This document shows, piece by piece, positions 19,801 to 26,630 of a DNA stretch of 38,377 nucleotides. The notes below the pieces were generated by a model. That model was not told the DNA's origin. It made no database searches and saw nothing but the letters and a program-made list of their open reading frames with translations. The DNA comes from Bodo saltans. Taxonomy: Eukaryota; Euglenozoa; Kinetoplastea; Eubodonida; Bodonidae. The stretch lies in the NCBI GenBank assembly GCA_001460835.1, contig CYKH01000935.1:9161-47537 (forward strand). Reading direction: 5' to 3'. Each line of letters begins with the position of its first letter. Positions within the stretch are counted from its first letter, which is position 1. The position numbers were made by a program, and so were the translations under genes.

Positions 19801-20934
19801 GGCAATGCCATTTTTGTCGTTGCACTCGGTGCGCTGTTTCATTTGCTTCTCGTTGCTAAGGCACGCGTTTGCCAGTCTCTGGAAAATAGCCCAATTGTGT
19901 CATTTATAATGGACATGACTCCAGCTGCACGTCTTCCAGGTTCTATAGCAAATGACTTTGGCAAGCTGTTACAGCCGTCAACGGCCGCGTGCACTGCTCT
20001 ATTGTTTGGCCGATCAATTTCGCATCGTGTGTGTGGCGCAGTCCTAGCGTGTGTCTGGCTATATTACCCTGTCGCATCTGCTCACGCTGTGCTTTGGCGT
20101 GGTCGGCGTGACCGACAATTCCTATTGGTAGGAGCAAGAGTGCGATCGCTACGGCAAACTAATGACAGCGGATCTGTCACCACCAAGCAACATCTGACCA
20201 AACTCGTCACCTTTACCGCGAGTCCGACGCAAGAATGGAAGCCAAGGCCAGGGTGTAGCCACCGTGGCACAAAAGAGCGACACTATTCGCAATATTTACT
20301 GAGCAACCTCTCACCTGTTTTTGAGGCGTTTGTGGAGAGGAGGGAATGGTATTTTATGGTGGAGTGGACCATGGGCATCCTAAGTGGTATTGTTCTCGGT
20401 GCCGCTTCGGTGATTGCAGCCACAGGAGGTGACGAAGCGTGCAGCGCTGCACAGTGGGGGACGTACAGTGCCATAGCATTTTCGGTGCTGAACCTGGTCT
20501 TCTGTTTATTACTTCGACCATTTAGCGTGCGACTTGAGATCTGGATGACGATCGTCATTAGTGCACTCGAACTCCTTGCAGAAGTTCTTGTCGCTGCTGG
20601 GGATGCTGATGCGTCAGATAGTGTAGTGACAACATCGGCAACGCTCGAGCTGGTCGTTATTGCGGTGGTAACTCTATTCCTCGCATATTATCATAACACT
20701 CCTTCGTTGGAGAACGCTCCGGTGGCAGATGGTCCTAAAGTAACCATCAAAGTGAAGGTCCCTGGTGCAATCGAGAGGCTCCGAGCTCGTGCGACGCAGG
20801 TCACTACTGTTGCCGCTGAAGTCACACCACCATCCACCGCGACGACAAAGACAACCTCGTTGGAACAACTAAGATCGCTGATTGAATTAATTTGCTCACA
20901 ACAAGCAGCAGAGTCCAACACACCTAGCGTGTAG
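16852..20934 (+). CDS. Large multi-pass surface glycoprotein, family copy A (intact, 1360 aa)
   Basis: A signal peptide (about 1-23) is followed by an ectodomain of some 860 residues. It is built of repeating short beta-type units (patterns like NVSVVV and VLVSGARV) and carries many N-x-S/T sequons, which suggests a glycosylated beta-solenoid-like fold (inference). Shared landmarks with copies B and C are a Cys pair in the first 50 residues, CECSRLCG at 321-328, a GGCSS block near residue 440, DLSDNVLG, WRGRR, HRGTKE and REWYFMVEW. The C-terminal 470 residues hold about seven hydrophobic helices (near 887-908, 978-1002, 1043-1082, 1169-1193, 1203-1225, 1228-1250, 1260-1282) and a Thr/Pro-rich tail. 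It is probably an abundant cell-surface or phagosomal membrane protein. I do not know a named domain for it. It is the only unbroken member of the three copies, and ATG 16852 directly precedes the signal peptide. Confidence 0.85.
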   Translation: MQLAIYLFCLFFFTLALPTAVVADEVACDVDNHTLVSHSTYTITNCARRDGSPFLLLVPGNDSSTLLNVSVVVTFGTVLPMLLLDSMTLVENVAVLVSGARVSSVSEPPLVQLSASSMSMVFVNGHSFSSVRGVALAVVNVTVTMDTESRYTNFGSIGACLLLVVNMEDHGIVDGIRVLVEESTVLQRFNSTTYRSLGMMDISVGEECTIRNVNVTIASSAIQVFANFSSQAYFWFPSTALVLIQTTTGGPSGSIATDVYYATIGKVLLQIEMNTVGTALGAMSGTAAYALASVVVLGVHNVLAAGVNITLSPGARVVAVCECSRLCGNQNIDAPVGILSTYVVSFRSFLDRSSNENVTIALSGVTLTAKAPSGAYLISVYLTTTHRCIISLADLTFDSSLRGFYIGTEARSTSVVYFANVAMSEVTIALSNVSLASTVESGGCSSTISAVVSTAGNVSNSSFEITEAHLSTFVTVGVVTPLSLFGVSATLSAASTNLLSLLPPSLLLPSTVEAITIRIVNSAVVAGHTSGVPLLTIFTVVISSISAVSLITSVRSSNILIQRVVVQRTRPLAAGAETWFPRTYTGGAINVTSIVTALDISGLMYVFLPGSSSFVSSMIGPATVTTQTNVSVRISECNVSYATNLAPGLADVPAFFFAPSSLTASNYTIHNSSLLRQPDSTTSRNVVVSPLVSGAFMAVLSNTTVDSTTISFSNSVSLSAVLLLVKFSSLRIAWKRTYVDAAPPAMRFIFTRVTTMTAVAQALLFSVTYGGSIHFVANSTSAATSLSSSLSAPLISVTQSTFENYRFVFAPNHTVLEGNLNSSNDNHQPAMVLLELGCTNLWNREPMSLAVAAEPRSPLLAYTAFPQIGSIHFPDCQPARLPLRDFSVSAGAAGSVAAVVYVSLLSRGSSAVTRGAATSLQRSMQVLRLWQRCRRSADDDSPFSEDGANSSPPLFSDLSDNVLGISFTFVDDEIFDFAAGAAFGNAIFVVALGALFHLLLVAKARVCQSLENSPIVSFIMDMTPAARLPGSIANDFGKLLQPSTAACTALLFGRSISHRVCGAVLACVWLYYPVASAHAVLWRGRRDRQFLLVGARVRSLRQTNDSGSVTTKQHLTKLVTFTASPTQEWKPRPGCSHRGTKERHYSQYLLSNLSPVFEAFVERREWYFMVEWTMGILSGIVLGAASVIAATGGDEACSAAQWGTYSAIAFSVLNLVFCLLLRPFSVRLEIWMTIVISALELLAEVLVAAGDADASDSVVTTSATLELVVIAVVTLFLAYYHNTPSLENAPVADGPKVTIKVKVPGAIERLRARATQVTTVAAEVTPPSTATTKTTSLEQLRSLIELICSQQAAESNTPSV

Positions 20935-21147
20935 TGGCTTTTGCTGTTTTGCTGTTTGACTACCTCCTCTCGGTTTTTTTTTTCTTTCTTTCTCTCTCTT
21001 TTGATCTGTTTCTCTTTTTGTCGAAAGCTAAGCACATGTTCCCTTCTGCACTATTAACCAGGTGTTCTTTGTTTACGTAGCTTTAGTCTATTGCGCAGCT
21101 TCTAATTTTGTGAAGTCCTTTTCCTTTTTTCCCCCGCTCTCAAGGCA

Positions 21148-21534
21148 AAAGTGTGATGGCGCAGTTGGTCACGGTGACATTAATGTCACGAAGTATCGAC
21201 AGATATGAGACCGATAATATCGTCGCAGCGGACGGGGCTCGTGAAATGATTTGTGCGTCTGAAATACAAAGAACAATGTGTTGATTCACCGTATTCGCGA
21301 TGCCCAAATGCTTCGAAGTGCAGCACCAGTGCTGTAAGTCCTCGGGGAAAGTTACCAGGCTCGTAACCACATTGGTTGCCACATTCACATCCCACAGCAT
21401 AATATCCACCTGATAGGTCAAGGAAAACATTCTCAACGCGTGCAATGTTGCGAATGGACAACACGGAGACACTATCTGACGCTGGAAAACTGAAGTTGGT
21501 GCTATTCACCGCCATACCAGGCGCAAATAATGTG
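21148..21534 (-). pseudogene. Surface-protein copy B, middle fragment (inverted)
   Basis: Read on the - strand from the transposon edge, this encodes family sequence in two frames. The first frame includes the CECGNQCGY motif that matches CECSRLCG of copy A and CDCRTRCGF of copy C, followed by a conserved hydrophobic block. After a frame change comes INVTVTNCAITL, which continues into the + strand fragment at 26631 and is repeated at 27041-27079. The fragment is neither initiated nor terminated as a gene and contains at least one frameshift. It joins the piece at 25689-26522 across the transposon. Confidence 0.75.
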
Positions 21535-21536
21535 TA

Positions 21537-21552
21537 AAGGCGGGGTCATAAT
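21537..21552 (+). repeat. Left terminal inverted repeat of the transposon
   Basis: AAGGCGGGGTCATAAT, a perfect inverted match to 25671-25686, with TA directly outside. Confidence 0.85.
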
Positions 21553-21595
21553 GATATACCCCCTCAATAGCGTACCCCCCAAAAATTTTGGTGGA

Positions 21596-21691
21596 GGGGG
21601 TACACAATTGCGGGGGTACACAATTGCGGGGGTACGGTATTACGGGGGTACGCTATTACGGGGGTACGCTATTATGGGGGTACGCAATTAT
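21596..21691 (+). repeat. Six phased 16-bp subterminal repeats
   Basis: The octamer GGGGGTAC starts at 21596, 21612, 21628, 21644, 21660 and 21676, exactly 16 bases apart, each followed by an ATT-containing half. An opposite-facing GTACCCCC lies at 21572. These are likely transposase-binding sites (inference from position and phasing). Confidence 0.85.
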
Positions 21692-21937
21692 AAGATACCC
21701 GGTCAGCTGATGGAAGATTGTTCCTTTTTGTTTTGTGATTTCCTTTTTTTTGAAAAACGGTTGGCGAGAAAAGGAAAGCGGAATATAATTTTTAGGATTC
21801 AAAGTTGTCAATTCAATCAAAGTAACGCAGGTTGGTTCATTAGCGTTCTTATGGAGTTATGTCATCTCTTAACCTATGATTGCAGTAGATGAAAGAAGAG
21901 AGGGAATAAAGAGAGGGAAGGAAGAGAGGGAAAACCG

Positions 21938-23137
21938 TCACTCAGCGTCCCATGCAGCACGCCAGGGACCACGTCCCTCGCGGCAGTACATGTCCGGACA
22001 GCGCCAGAAGTCGTGACCCCTCTCTTTGGATGTCATTTGACGTAGGTACTTACCGCAGTCAGGGCATTGCCGAAGCGATACCTTTGGCAGTGGTCGCAGT
22101 GGGTCTTCGCGCAGCAACGCAAATTGAAACGTGGGATCCTCATGCTTTTGTGCGAGTTGTTTACGCGACAAGATGCCGTGCTGGTTGGAGATGATACGGA
22201 TCACCGCATTCAACGCAAACAGTCCGCAGTCGTTTGAACCTGGCGCTTGCAGTTTGAAGCATGTTTCAGTGCCAACTACCCTGTTGGAACCTGCGGAGAG
22301 CCACGCAACAAATTCATAGAAAACCTCACGGCGGTATGACTCGTAGTGATCTTTGCAGCTATCCCAAGTATACGCTTTCTTGACAAACGGATCGTAGCCA
22401 AATGCAACGAAATGGGAATGATGAAAGACGACGCATGCCATACGCATTTTTATAAGCTGAGGCGGATAGGGACGGGAATGTTTGCGCAGAACTTCGAACC
22501 CGAAAGAATCAATGATCAGGTGGTCAGGAAAACAGTGGCGTATCACATCTAGCAGTGCCGTGATGGTGCGGGTGGTGATCATGGCGTTCGCAGGATAATC
22601 CCACAGAGGCTCGTTCTTGGGGACAAACGCTACCAAATCGCCGTCTGGGAACAGGATCCGCTCGGTCTCCACGTCGATGTAATTCCGTTCAGCTTTGCGT
22701 TCAGGGCTCTTGCGTTTACTTTTGACTTCTGGTGGGAGCGATCGCTGCTGCTGCGGCGTGGTTTCGTCGACGTTGAATTCTTTAAGCGCGGTTCGAATCT
22801 GCTCGTTGGACAGAAGCACAACATCGTTTGCTACTCGCTCGGTGCGACGCATTGCCAGGAGCTGATCGAGTTTGCTCGCCGGTCGTTGAGGTACGGCAGG
22901 TGCGGCTTTCGCTAATCGTGTTCCGAGCGTTCGGCGAGGAGCGGCTGTCTCTTCTGGTCTCGGGCGCTTAACGGATGGGCGTGTTCCAATGACTTCGGTA
23001 TCCGCAACAGCAGACGCAGCGGTGATCAGTTGTTCTTCCGAAGGTGCATAGATCACTTTGCTTGGTGTCGCACTTTGCTTCTGACGAAGTACCCATTCTT
23101 GGTTCGCGTCTCCCGGCTGAAAAACGTACGATGGCAT
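21938..23137 (-). CDS. Ulp1-type (C48-like) cysteine protease of the transposon, with zinc ribbon
   Basis: This is a 399-residue protein starting at ATG 23137, 49 bases after the transposase stop. The same frame is open further upstream only from non-ATG codons inside the transposase gene. The N-terminal 150 residues are Lys/Arg/Pro-rich and probably disordered. The Ulp1-like protease domain (about 165-320) shows the His in HSHFVAFGYDP (His242), Asp in YTWDSCKD (Asp259) and Cys in QAPGSNDCGLFALN (Cys304). This is the His-Asp-Cys order of SUMO/NEDD8-type proteases, which cut ubiquitin-like tags from proteins. A C-terminal zinc ribbon follows, CPDCG (358-362) with CPDMYC (380-385). In transposons of other superfamilies a Ulp1 protease is a recurring accessory gene of unproven role. 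Here it could process the transposase or act on host SUMO (inference). The gene reads through without breaks. Confidence 0.85.
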   Translation of the reverse strand: MPSYVFQPGDANQEWVLRQKQSATPSKVIYAPSEEQLITAASAVADTEVIGTRPSVKRPRPEETAAPRRTLGTRLAKAAPAVPQRPASKLDQLLAMRRTERVANDVVLLSNEQIRTALKEFNVDETTPQQQRSLPPEVKSKRKSPERKAERNYIDVETERILFPDGDLVAFVPKNEPLWDYPANAMITTRTITALLDVIRHCFPDHLIIDSFGFEVLRKHSRPYPPQLIKMRMACVVFHHSHFVAFGYDPFVKKAYTWDSCKDHYESYRREVFYEFVAWLSAGSNRVVGTETCFKLQAPGSNDCGLFALNAVIRIISNQHGILSRKQLAQKHEDPTFQFALLREDPLRPLPKVSLRQCPDCGKYLRQMTSKERGHDFWRCPDMYCREGRGPWRAAWDAE

Positions 23138-23186
23138 ATGAGGCAGTTTTATCGTTTCAGCCGAGGGATTGAGGTATCCGAGTGAG

Positions 23187-23714
23187 TCAAAGATCGCGCT
23201 TGAACTCCACGTCGATGAGTTCCCACGCTTTGATCGCGACTTCACCGAGGATTTGGCGCTTGTCTGTAGCAGAAAGTTTCCGGTAATGAGCCGCAGTGTT
23301 CACTTCGATCATGCGCATAATCAAGCCGTGGTGCACTCGACGGTAAAGGCCGAAGTAGTAAACGTCGAGGGCTTGCACCAAGGCGGTGCAGTTCGCCGGG
23401 ATCACCTGTATCCACCATCCTTTGTCCAAGACGGCCGTGATGACTGTTTGCGTGATGTGGCACGTGGCTGAGTCGAAGACCAGAAGCTTGCGCTTCCTTT
23501 CGTGGTGTCGTTCGATGTGTGGGATAACGTCTCTCACAAACACCTTCTCCGTCATGTTACCCTTTGGCGCAAAACGTACGGAAGTGCTCGTTACTCTTGC
23601 GTCGTCGAAGTTGTCGCTGCCTTTGAAAAACACGAGTGGTGGAATCTTGGTAGTCGCGAGGAAAAAAAGGCCTGTCGCAATTTTCTTGTTGTCGAGTAAG
23701 GGACACGAGGTTGC
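23187..23714 (-). CDS. DDE transposase (pogo/DDE_1 type), C-terminal part, 3' of assembly gap
   Basis: Read on the - strand from the edge of the N run, 175 codons are open to a stop at 23187-23189. The PPLVFFKG strand, the second catalytic Asp in LLVFDSATCH (codon at 23472-23474) and the third acidic residue in IPANCTALVQALDVYYFG (codon at 23364-23366) match the DDE_1 pattern of pogo-like transposases, in which the third residue is an Asp in an LQPLDV-like string. The two residues are 35 apart. The first catalytic Asp must lie in the N run and cannot be checked. The C-terminal tail is basic and helical. The enzyme cuts at the terminal repeats and integrates at TA (family knowledge). The join with the N-terminal part is unknown because the number of Ns is likely a placeholder. 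Confidence 0.8.
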   Translation of the reverse strand, partial: ATSCPLLDNKKIATGLFFLATTKIPPLVFFKGSDNFDDARVTSTSVRFAPKGNMTEKVFVRDVIPHIERHHERKRKLLVFDSATCHITQTVITAVLDKGWWIQVIPANCTALVQALDVYYFGLYRRVHHGLIMRMIEVNTAAHYRKLSATDKRQILGEVAIKAWELIDVEFKRDL

Positions 23715-24014
23715 NNNNNNNNNNNNNNNNNNNNNNNNNNNNNNNNNNNNNNNNNNNNNNNNNNNNNNNNNNNNNNNNNNNNNNNNNNNNNNNNNNNNNN
23801 NNNNNNNNNNNNNNNNNNNNNNNNNNNNNNNNNNNNNNNNNNNNNNNNNNNNNNNNNNNNNNNNNNNNNNNNNNNNNNNNNNNNNNNNNNNNNNNNNNNN
23901 NNNNNNNNNNNNNNNNNNNNNNNNNNNNNNNNNNNNNNNNNNNNNNNNNNNNNNNNNNNNNNNNNNNNNNNNNNNNNNNNNNNNNNNNNNNNNNNNNNNN
24001 NNNNNNNNNNNNNN
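23715..24014. other. Assembly gap (300 N)
   Basis: Exactly 300 unknown bases lie inside the transposase gene. A round number suggests an arbitrary gap size. The first catalytic Asp of the transposase and the join of its two halves are hidden here. Confidence 1.
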
Positions 24015-24484
24015 CAAAGATGACGTGTCAGCGGAGTACCGGTGTGATTGAAATCGCGAACTTCTTCAGCGACCTTGTTTTCTTTCTCCGAGACTGAGGA
24101 TTTTCGACCTGCACCAGGTGACCGCATGTACCCCTGCTCGAGAACCTTCGCAAGTCTTTGACGATCTCTCACGTACTTCCGGAGCTGACCCTTCTGGATC
24201 GAGATTCCTGAAATCATGCAAAAGTCGTTGCATAGCGACTGGTAGCCTTTTCGGACGGGATGGGTCTCCCTTGGACGCGCGCACTCGTGGAGCCATAACA
24301 GCACAGCACGTAACTTCGCAGCGATCGTAAGCGTCCGGTCGTTGAGGACTCCGCGGTCGAGCAGAGTCTCAAGGTACGTCCGCAGAGCGAAATCAGAATC
24401 GTCAGCGACGAAATCTGATTCGTCGTCCGGTTGTGACATCCCTAATGCGTCCTCTCGCGATAATATACGAAAAGGCGGGGTCAT
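24015..24484 (-). CDS. DDE transposase, N-terminal DNA-binding part, 5' of assembly gap
   Basis: The frame runs from ATG 24484 (or the in-frame ATG 24439, before MSQPDDESDF) to the N run, about 156 or 141 codons. After an acidic head it is helical and basic (blocks ending in QLRKYVRDRQRLAKVL), consistent with the helix-turn-helix DNA-binding region found ahead of the DDE core in pogo-like transposases. The homology is inferred from position and composition, not from a clear motif. ATG 24484 lies inside the internal copy of the terminal repeat (ATGACCCCGCC), so the later ATG is the more natural start. With 23187-23714 this forms one gene. Confidence 0.65.
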
Positions 24485-24487
24485 AAT
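24472..24487 (+). repeat. Internal third copy of the transposon terminal repeat
   Basis: AAGGCGGGGTCATAAT, identical to the left end and in the same orientation. It is not preceded by TA (the flank is CGAA). With the right end it makes an inverted pair bounding 24472-25686. Confidence 0.85.
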
Positions 24488-24523
24488 TTTGCGTAAGGGA
24501 CATGGTAAGCTAAATCACCACCT

Positions 24524-24623
24524 AAGTGGGAGTAACGAGGAAAAAAAGTCACCACCGAACACCCTTCTTGCTCAGTGGTGGCTTCAGGGAAGAACGAGTC
24601 ACCACCGAAGTGGGAGTAACGAG
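24524..24623 (+). repeat. Direct repeat pair AAGTGGGAGTAACGAG
   Basis: Identical 16-mers lie at 24524-24539 and 24608-24623, 84 bases apart. Each is followed by an A run and associated with TCACCACC nearby. They sit between the CCCH gene and the transposase gene, possibly a duplicated promoter or UTR block. Confidence 0.7.
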
Positions 24624-24650
24624 AAAAAAAATTCGATAAAAAAAAGGAGC

Positions 24651-24747
24651 GGCTGCATTCACGACTCCAACAAAGACAAGTCTTTGTTGGAGTCGTGAAT
24701 ACAGCCGAAGACAAAGACAAGTCTTTGTTGGAGTCGTGAACACAGCC
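24651..24747. repeat. Near-perfect 27-bp inverted repeat with a tandem copy of one arm
   Basis: The arm at 24651-24677 (GGCTG...CAAAGAC) pairs with 24680-24706 (GTCTTTG...CAGCC) with one mismatch and a two-base loop. The right arm is repeated at 24721-24747, 41 bases downstream, with two changes. On the - strand this lies between the CCCH gene and the transposase, so it could form a strong transcript hairpin that acts as a processing or termination signal (inference). Confidence 0.85.
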
Positions 24748-24881
24748 GAGGAATATGACGAAGTTCATTTTTGACTTGCCTTAAAAAGAACAAGTAGCAG
24801 GAGGCAATGATCACAGAATGAGGTACAGTGCTAAGAGTATCTACGGCCTGTTAAGTTGTTTCTTTGTTTTTGTTAACGGGG

Positions 24882-25514
24882 TTAATTAATTACGAACTTT
24901 GGTTCTGCGAGTTTGGCCAGGTTCCACAGGTCAGACATGTTGTCGAGGTCTCCCTCCAACAACATGTCCAACACCTTGCCAGAGAGGAGCGACCTCTTCA
25001 GGTCGTTCCGCTGGCCCTGGAGGTCGGAAACCTCCTCGAGGTTTGCGCGTTCGCGCTTCCGACCCTCCGCGAGGCGCGCGAACTTCTTCGCGGCCACGTC
25101 GGCGGCCTCGGCCCGCGACATGCAAGCGTTCAGCTTGATGTCCTTGCGGGGCCAATAGAAGACGGTGAGAACACCGTCCTCCATGACCGCTTCGCAAGCG
25201 TGCGTCTTCTGGCAGTTGCGTCTGCCGCAGACGCCAAGCCTTGCGAAGTCCCAACATAGGGACTTCGGGTGGCCAGCCCAGCGGCACGCATCCCCGCCGC
25301 ACTTGTCGGCGCGGGCGCAGGGGTGCACGGGACCAACCCACGCCGTCCCCTTCTTCTCCCGTACGTAGGAGATCAGGTACGGGGGGCAGGCAGGCAGCAG
25401 CCCTTGCTCTTGGGTTGCGCCTTGCTCTTGGGTTGCGCCTTGCTCTTCGGTTGCGCCTTGCTCTTGGAGTGCGCGGTGCTCATCGGTTGGCTGGAGCGCT
25501 TGTTGGCTCGACAT
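24882..25514 (-). CDS. Tandem CCCH zinc-finger protein carried by the transposon (210 aa)
   Basis: The start is ATG 25514. The N-terminus holds hexapeptide repeats of the type QEQGAT (about residues 17-38), coded by 18-bp DNA repeats. Two Cys3His clusters follow: Cys66-x5-Cys72-x4-Cys77-x4-His82, and Cys87-x8-Cys96-x4-Cys101-x3-His105. The second has standard CCCH spacing, the first is unusual. A helical basic C-terminal half follows (KKFARLAEGRKRERANLEEV). CCCH fingers usually bind single-stranded RNA, so an RNA-binding or regulatory role is possible but not shown. The gene is visibly richer in G+C than the rest of the element and than the host genes, suggesting a separate origin. It is transcribed toward the transposase gene. 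An accessory of this type is not something I know from Tc1/mariner elements. Confidence 0.7.
   Translation of the reverse strand: MSSQQALQPTDEHRALQEQGATEEQGATQEQGATQEQGLLPACPPYLISYVREKKGTAWVGPVHPCARADKCGGDACRWAGHPKSLCWDFARLGVCGRRNCQKTHACEAVMEDGVLTVFYWPRKDIKLNACMSRAEAADVAAKKFARLAEGRKRERANLEEVSDLQGQRNDLKRSLLSGKVLDMLLEGDLDNMSDLWNLAKLAEPKFVIN
25403..25474. repeat. 18-bp tandem repeats in the CCCH gene
   Basis: Roughly four copies of an 18-base unit containing TTGCTCTTGGGTTGCGCC on the + strand. It encodes the six-residue QEQGAT-like repeat. Confidence 0.8.
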
Positions 25515-25605
25515 TTTGAAAAGCAAAAACCTTTCGACTCAAAAAAAAAGTGAACGAAATTTTTTTGGAGGTCAGGTTCAGGATTTCAAATTTTCACGGA
25601 ATAGC

Positions 25606-25667
25606 GTACCCCCTATCCCCTTGCCTGGGGGTACGCAATTGTGGGGGTACGGCTAATATGGGGGTAC
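25606..25667 (+). repeat. Right-end subterminal repeats of the transposon
   Basis: GGGGGTAC at 25627, 25643 and 25660 (spacing 16 and 17), plus an opposite-facing GTACCCCC at 25606. This mirrors the layout at the left end with fewer copies. Confidence 0.8.
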
Positions 25668-25670
25668 GGA

Positions 25671-25686
25671 ATTATGACCCCGCCTT
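25671..25686 (-). repeat. Right terminal inverted repeat of the transposon
   Basis: ATTATGACCCCGCCTT on the + strand, a perfect inverted match to 21537-21552, followed directly by TA (25687-25688). Confidence 0.85.
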
Positions 25687-25688
25687 TA

Positions 25689-26522
25689 CGATCTTGAGAA
25701 TGGAATTCCCAGTCACGACCATCGACACATTGCCAACGGAAACATACAACGCGCCGACGATGCAATTGATAGAAAACAGTATTGGATCAATTGGTCTAGA
25801 AAATAATGACAGACTTGTGTTCGACAAGTGGTGAATCGTGCTACGAGTGATAGCAATGTTGACACCAGTGACGGAAGTCGGTCCCAAGGACCCGATGAGC
25901 AACATACCCATGTTTGAAAACACTGGATTCAAATCATAACGTAACACATAGAGTCGCGCACCGTAATCGACACATCGCTGACGTCTGCAGGTCCATAATT
26001 CGCCAAGGACAATACAAACACTGCATTGATGTTCACTTCCCAGTAAAGGTGGGCGTCGTTGTGTTGATTTGTATTCGTAGTATTCTGGATCAAAATCGAA
26101 ATGTTTCGCGCCACAAACTTTAGTGTTGGAGGAGGATTCACAGCAAATATCGAAAGACTTGGTGTGTGCCATGGGAATGCAATCACGTTGTGCAACGGGC
26201 CCACGCGCACTCCGGAAAGTAAAATAGCGACGCTGTCGATACGGCTAGTTAGGTTGGAAAACAACAAAGGAAGGACGGCTCCATTGGTCACAACAATCGA
26301 TACGTTCACAATATCCACCATCGATGTAGCGGCAGTGACGTTGTTGGCATATCCAGCACTAGTAAAAATGTGTTGATAGGGAGATCCGTCTGCTCGGATG
26401 CAGTCGCGGAGTGTGTAAGATGGGTGGGACGAAATGGTGAAGTTTGGGGCATTGCATGGAATTTCAAGTGCTGCGACCACAGGTTGAAACGAGCATGATG
26501 AAAGTCGGCAGTAGTAGAACTA
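25689..26522 (-). pseudogene. Surface-protein copy B, N-terminal fragment (inverted)
   Basis: Read on the - strand, this matches the start of copies A and C in order: EIPCNAPNF, YTLRDCIRADGSP, VVTNGAVLPLLFSN, VAILLSGVRVGP, FVARNISILIQNTTN. It has no in-frame ATG. The frame opens after a stop at about 26520-26522, and the signal-peptide region (FYYCRLSSCSFQPVVAA) has apparently been frameshifted away from its ATG. A second frameshift near 25940 moves the reading to another frame, which continues through FSNMGMLLIGSLGPTS and YVSVGNVSMVV until the transposon at 25688. The homology is clear, but the gene is not translatable. The next piece is at 21148-21534. Confidence 0.8.
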
Positions 26523-26630
26523 AAAACGGCAGTAGCCGACGCAAATGTTTGCCTAATACCACTAAACAGTTTCGCATCTCTAATTTGGTTTACACTTGAC
26601 GCATACCAAGGTAGACTAAACTTTATGTGG

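Larger units (their letters stand above)
21537..25686 (-). mobile_element. Tc1/mariner-superfamily (pogo-like) DNA transposon with Ulp1 and CCCH genes
   Basis: A 4150-bp element (length approximate because of 300 Ns) has perfect 16-bp terminal inverted repeats, AAGGCGGGGTCATAAT at 21537-21552 and its reverse complement at 25671-25686. Each end is flanked by TA (21535-21536 and 25687-25688), the target duplication used by Tc1/mariner elements. All its genes are on the - strand, in the order CCCH protein, transposase, Ulp1 protease. It interrupts surface gene B. A third copy of the terminal sequence lies inside at 24472-24487. The transposase is of the DDE_1 type, with the second and third acidic residues separated by 35 residues. 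No inactivating change is visible in the parts that are sequenced, so the copy may be fairly young. Confidence 0.8.
21148..26630. other. Inverted segment carrying the 5' half of surface gene B and a transposon
   Basis: Gene B sequence on the - strand stops at about 21148 (ending in the reverse complement of CATCACACTTT), and gene B sequence on the + strand starts at 26631 with TACGGTGCTGG. In the undisturbed tandem copy at 27070-27089 these two strings are contiguous. Reversing 21148-26630 therefore rejoins the gene at base resolution, with one to two bases of ambiguity. This is direct sequence evidence for an inversion of about 5.5 kb, or for an assembly join that mimics one. Confidence 0.75.

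Noticed and set aside
21596-21691. Regularly spaced repeats as a CRISPR-like array
   Set aside because: The units are 16 bases with almost no spacer, and they sit beside a transposon end. The window is eukaryotic.
22789-22800. GGTTCGAATCT, resembling a tRNA B box
   Set aside because: The final C of the consensus is missing, there is no matching A box or foldable tRNA around it, and it lies inside the Ulp1 coding region.
24481-24768. 95-codon - strand open frame across the transposon hairpin region
   Set aside because: Its sequence is just the direct and inverted DNA repeats translated, and it overlaps the terminal repeat copy.
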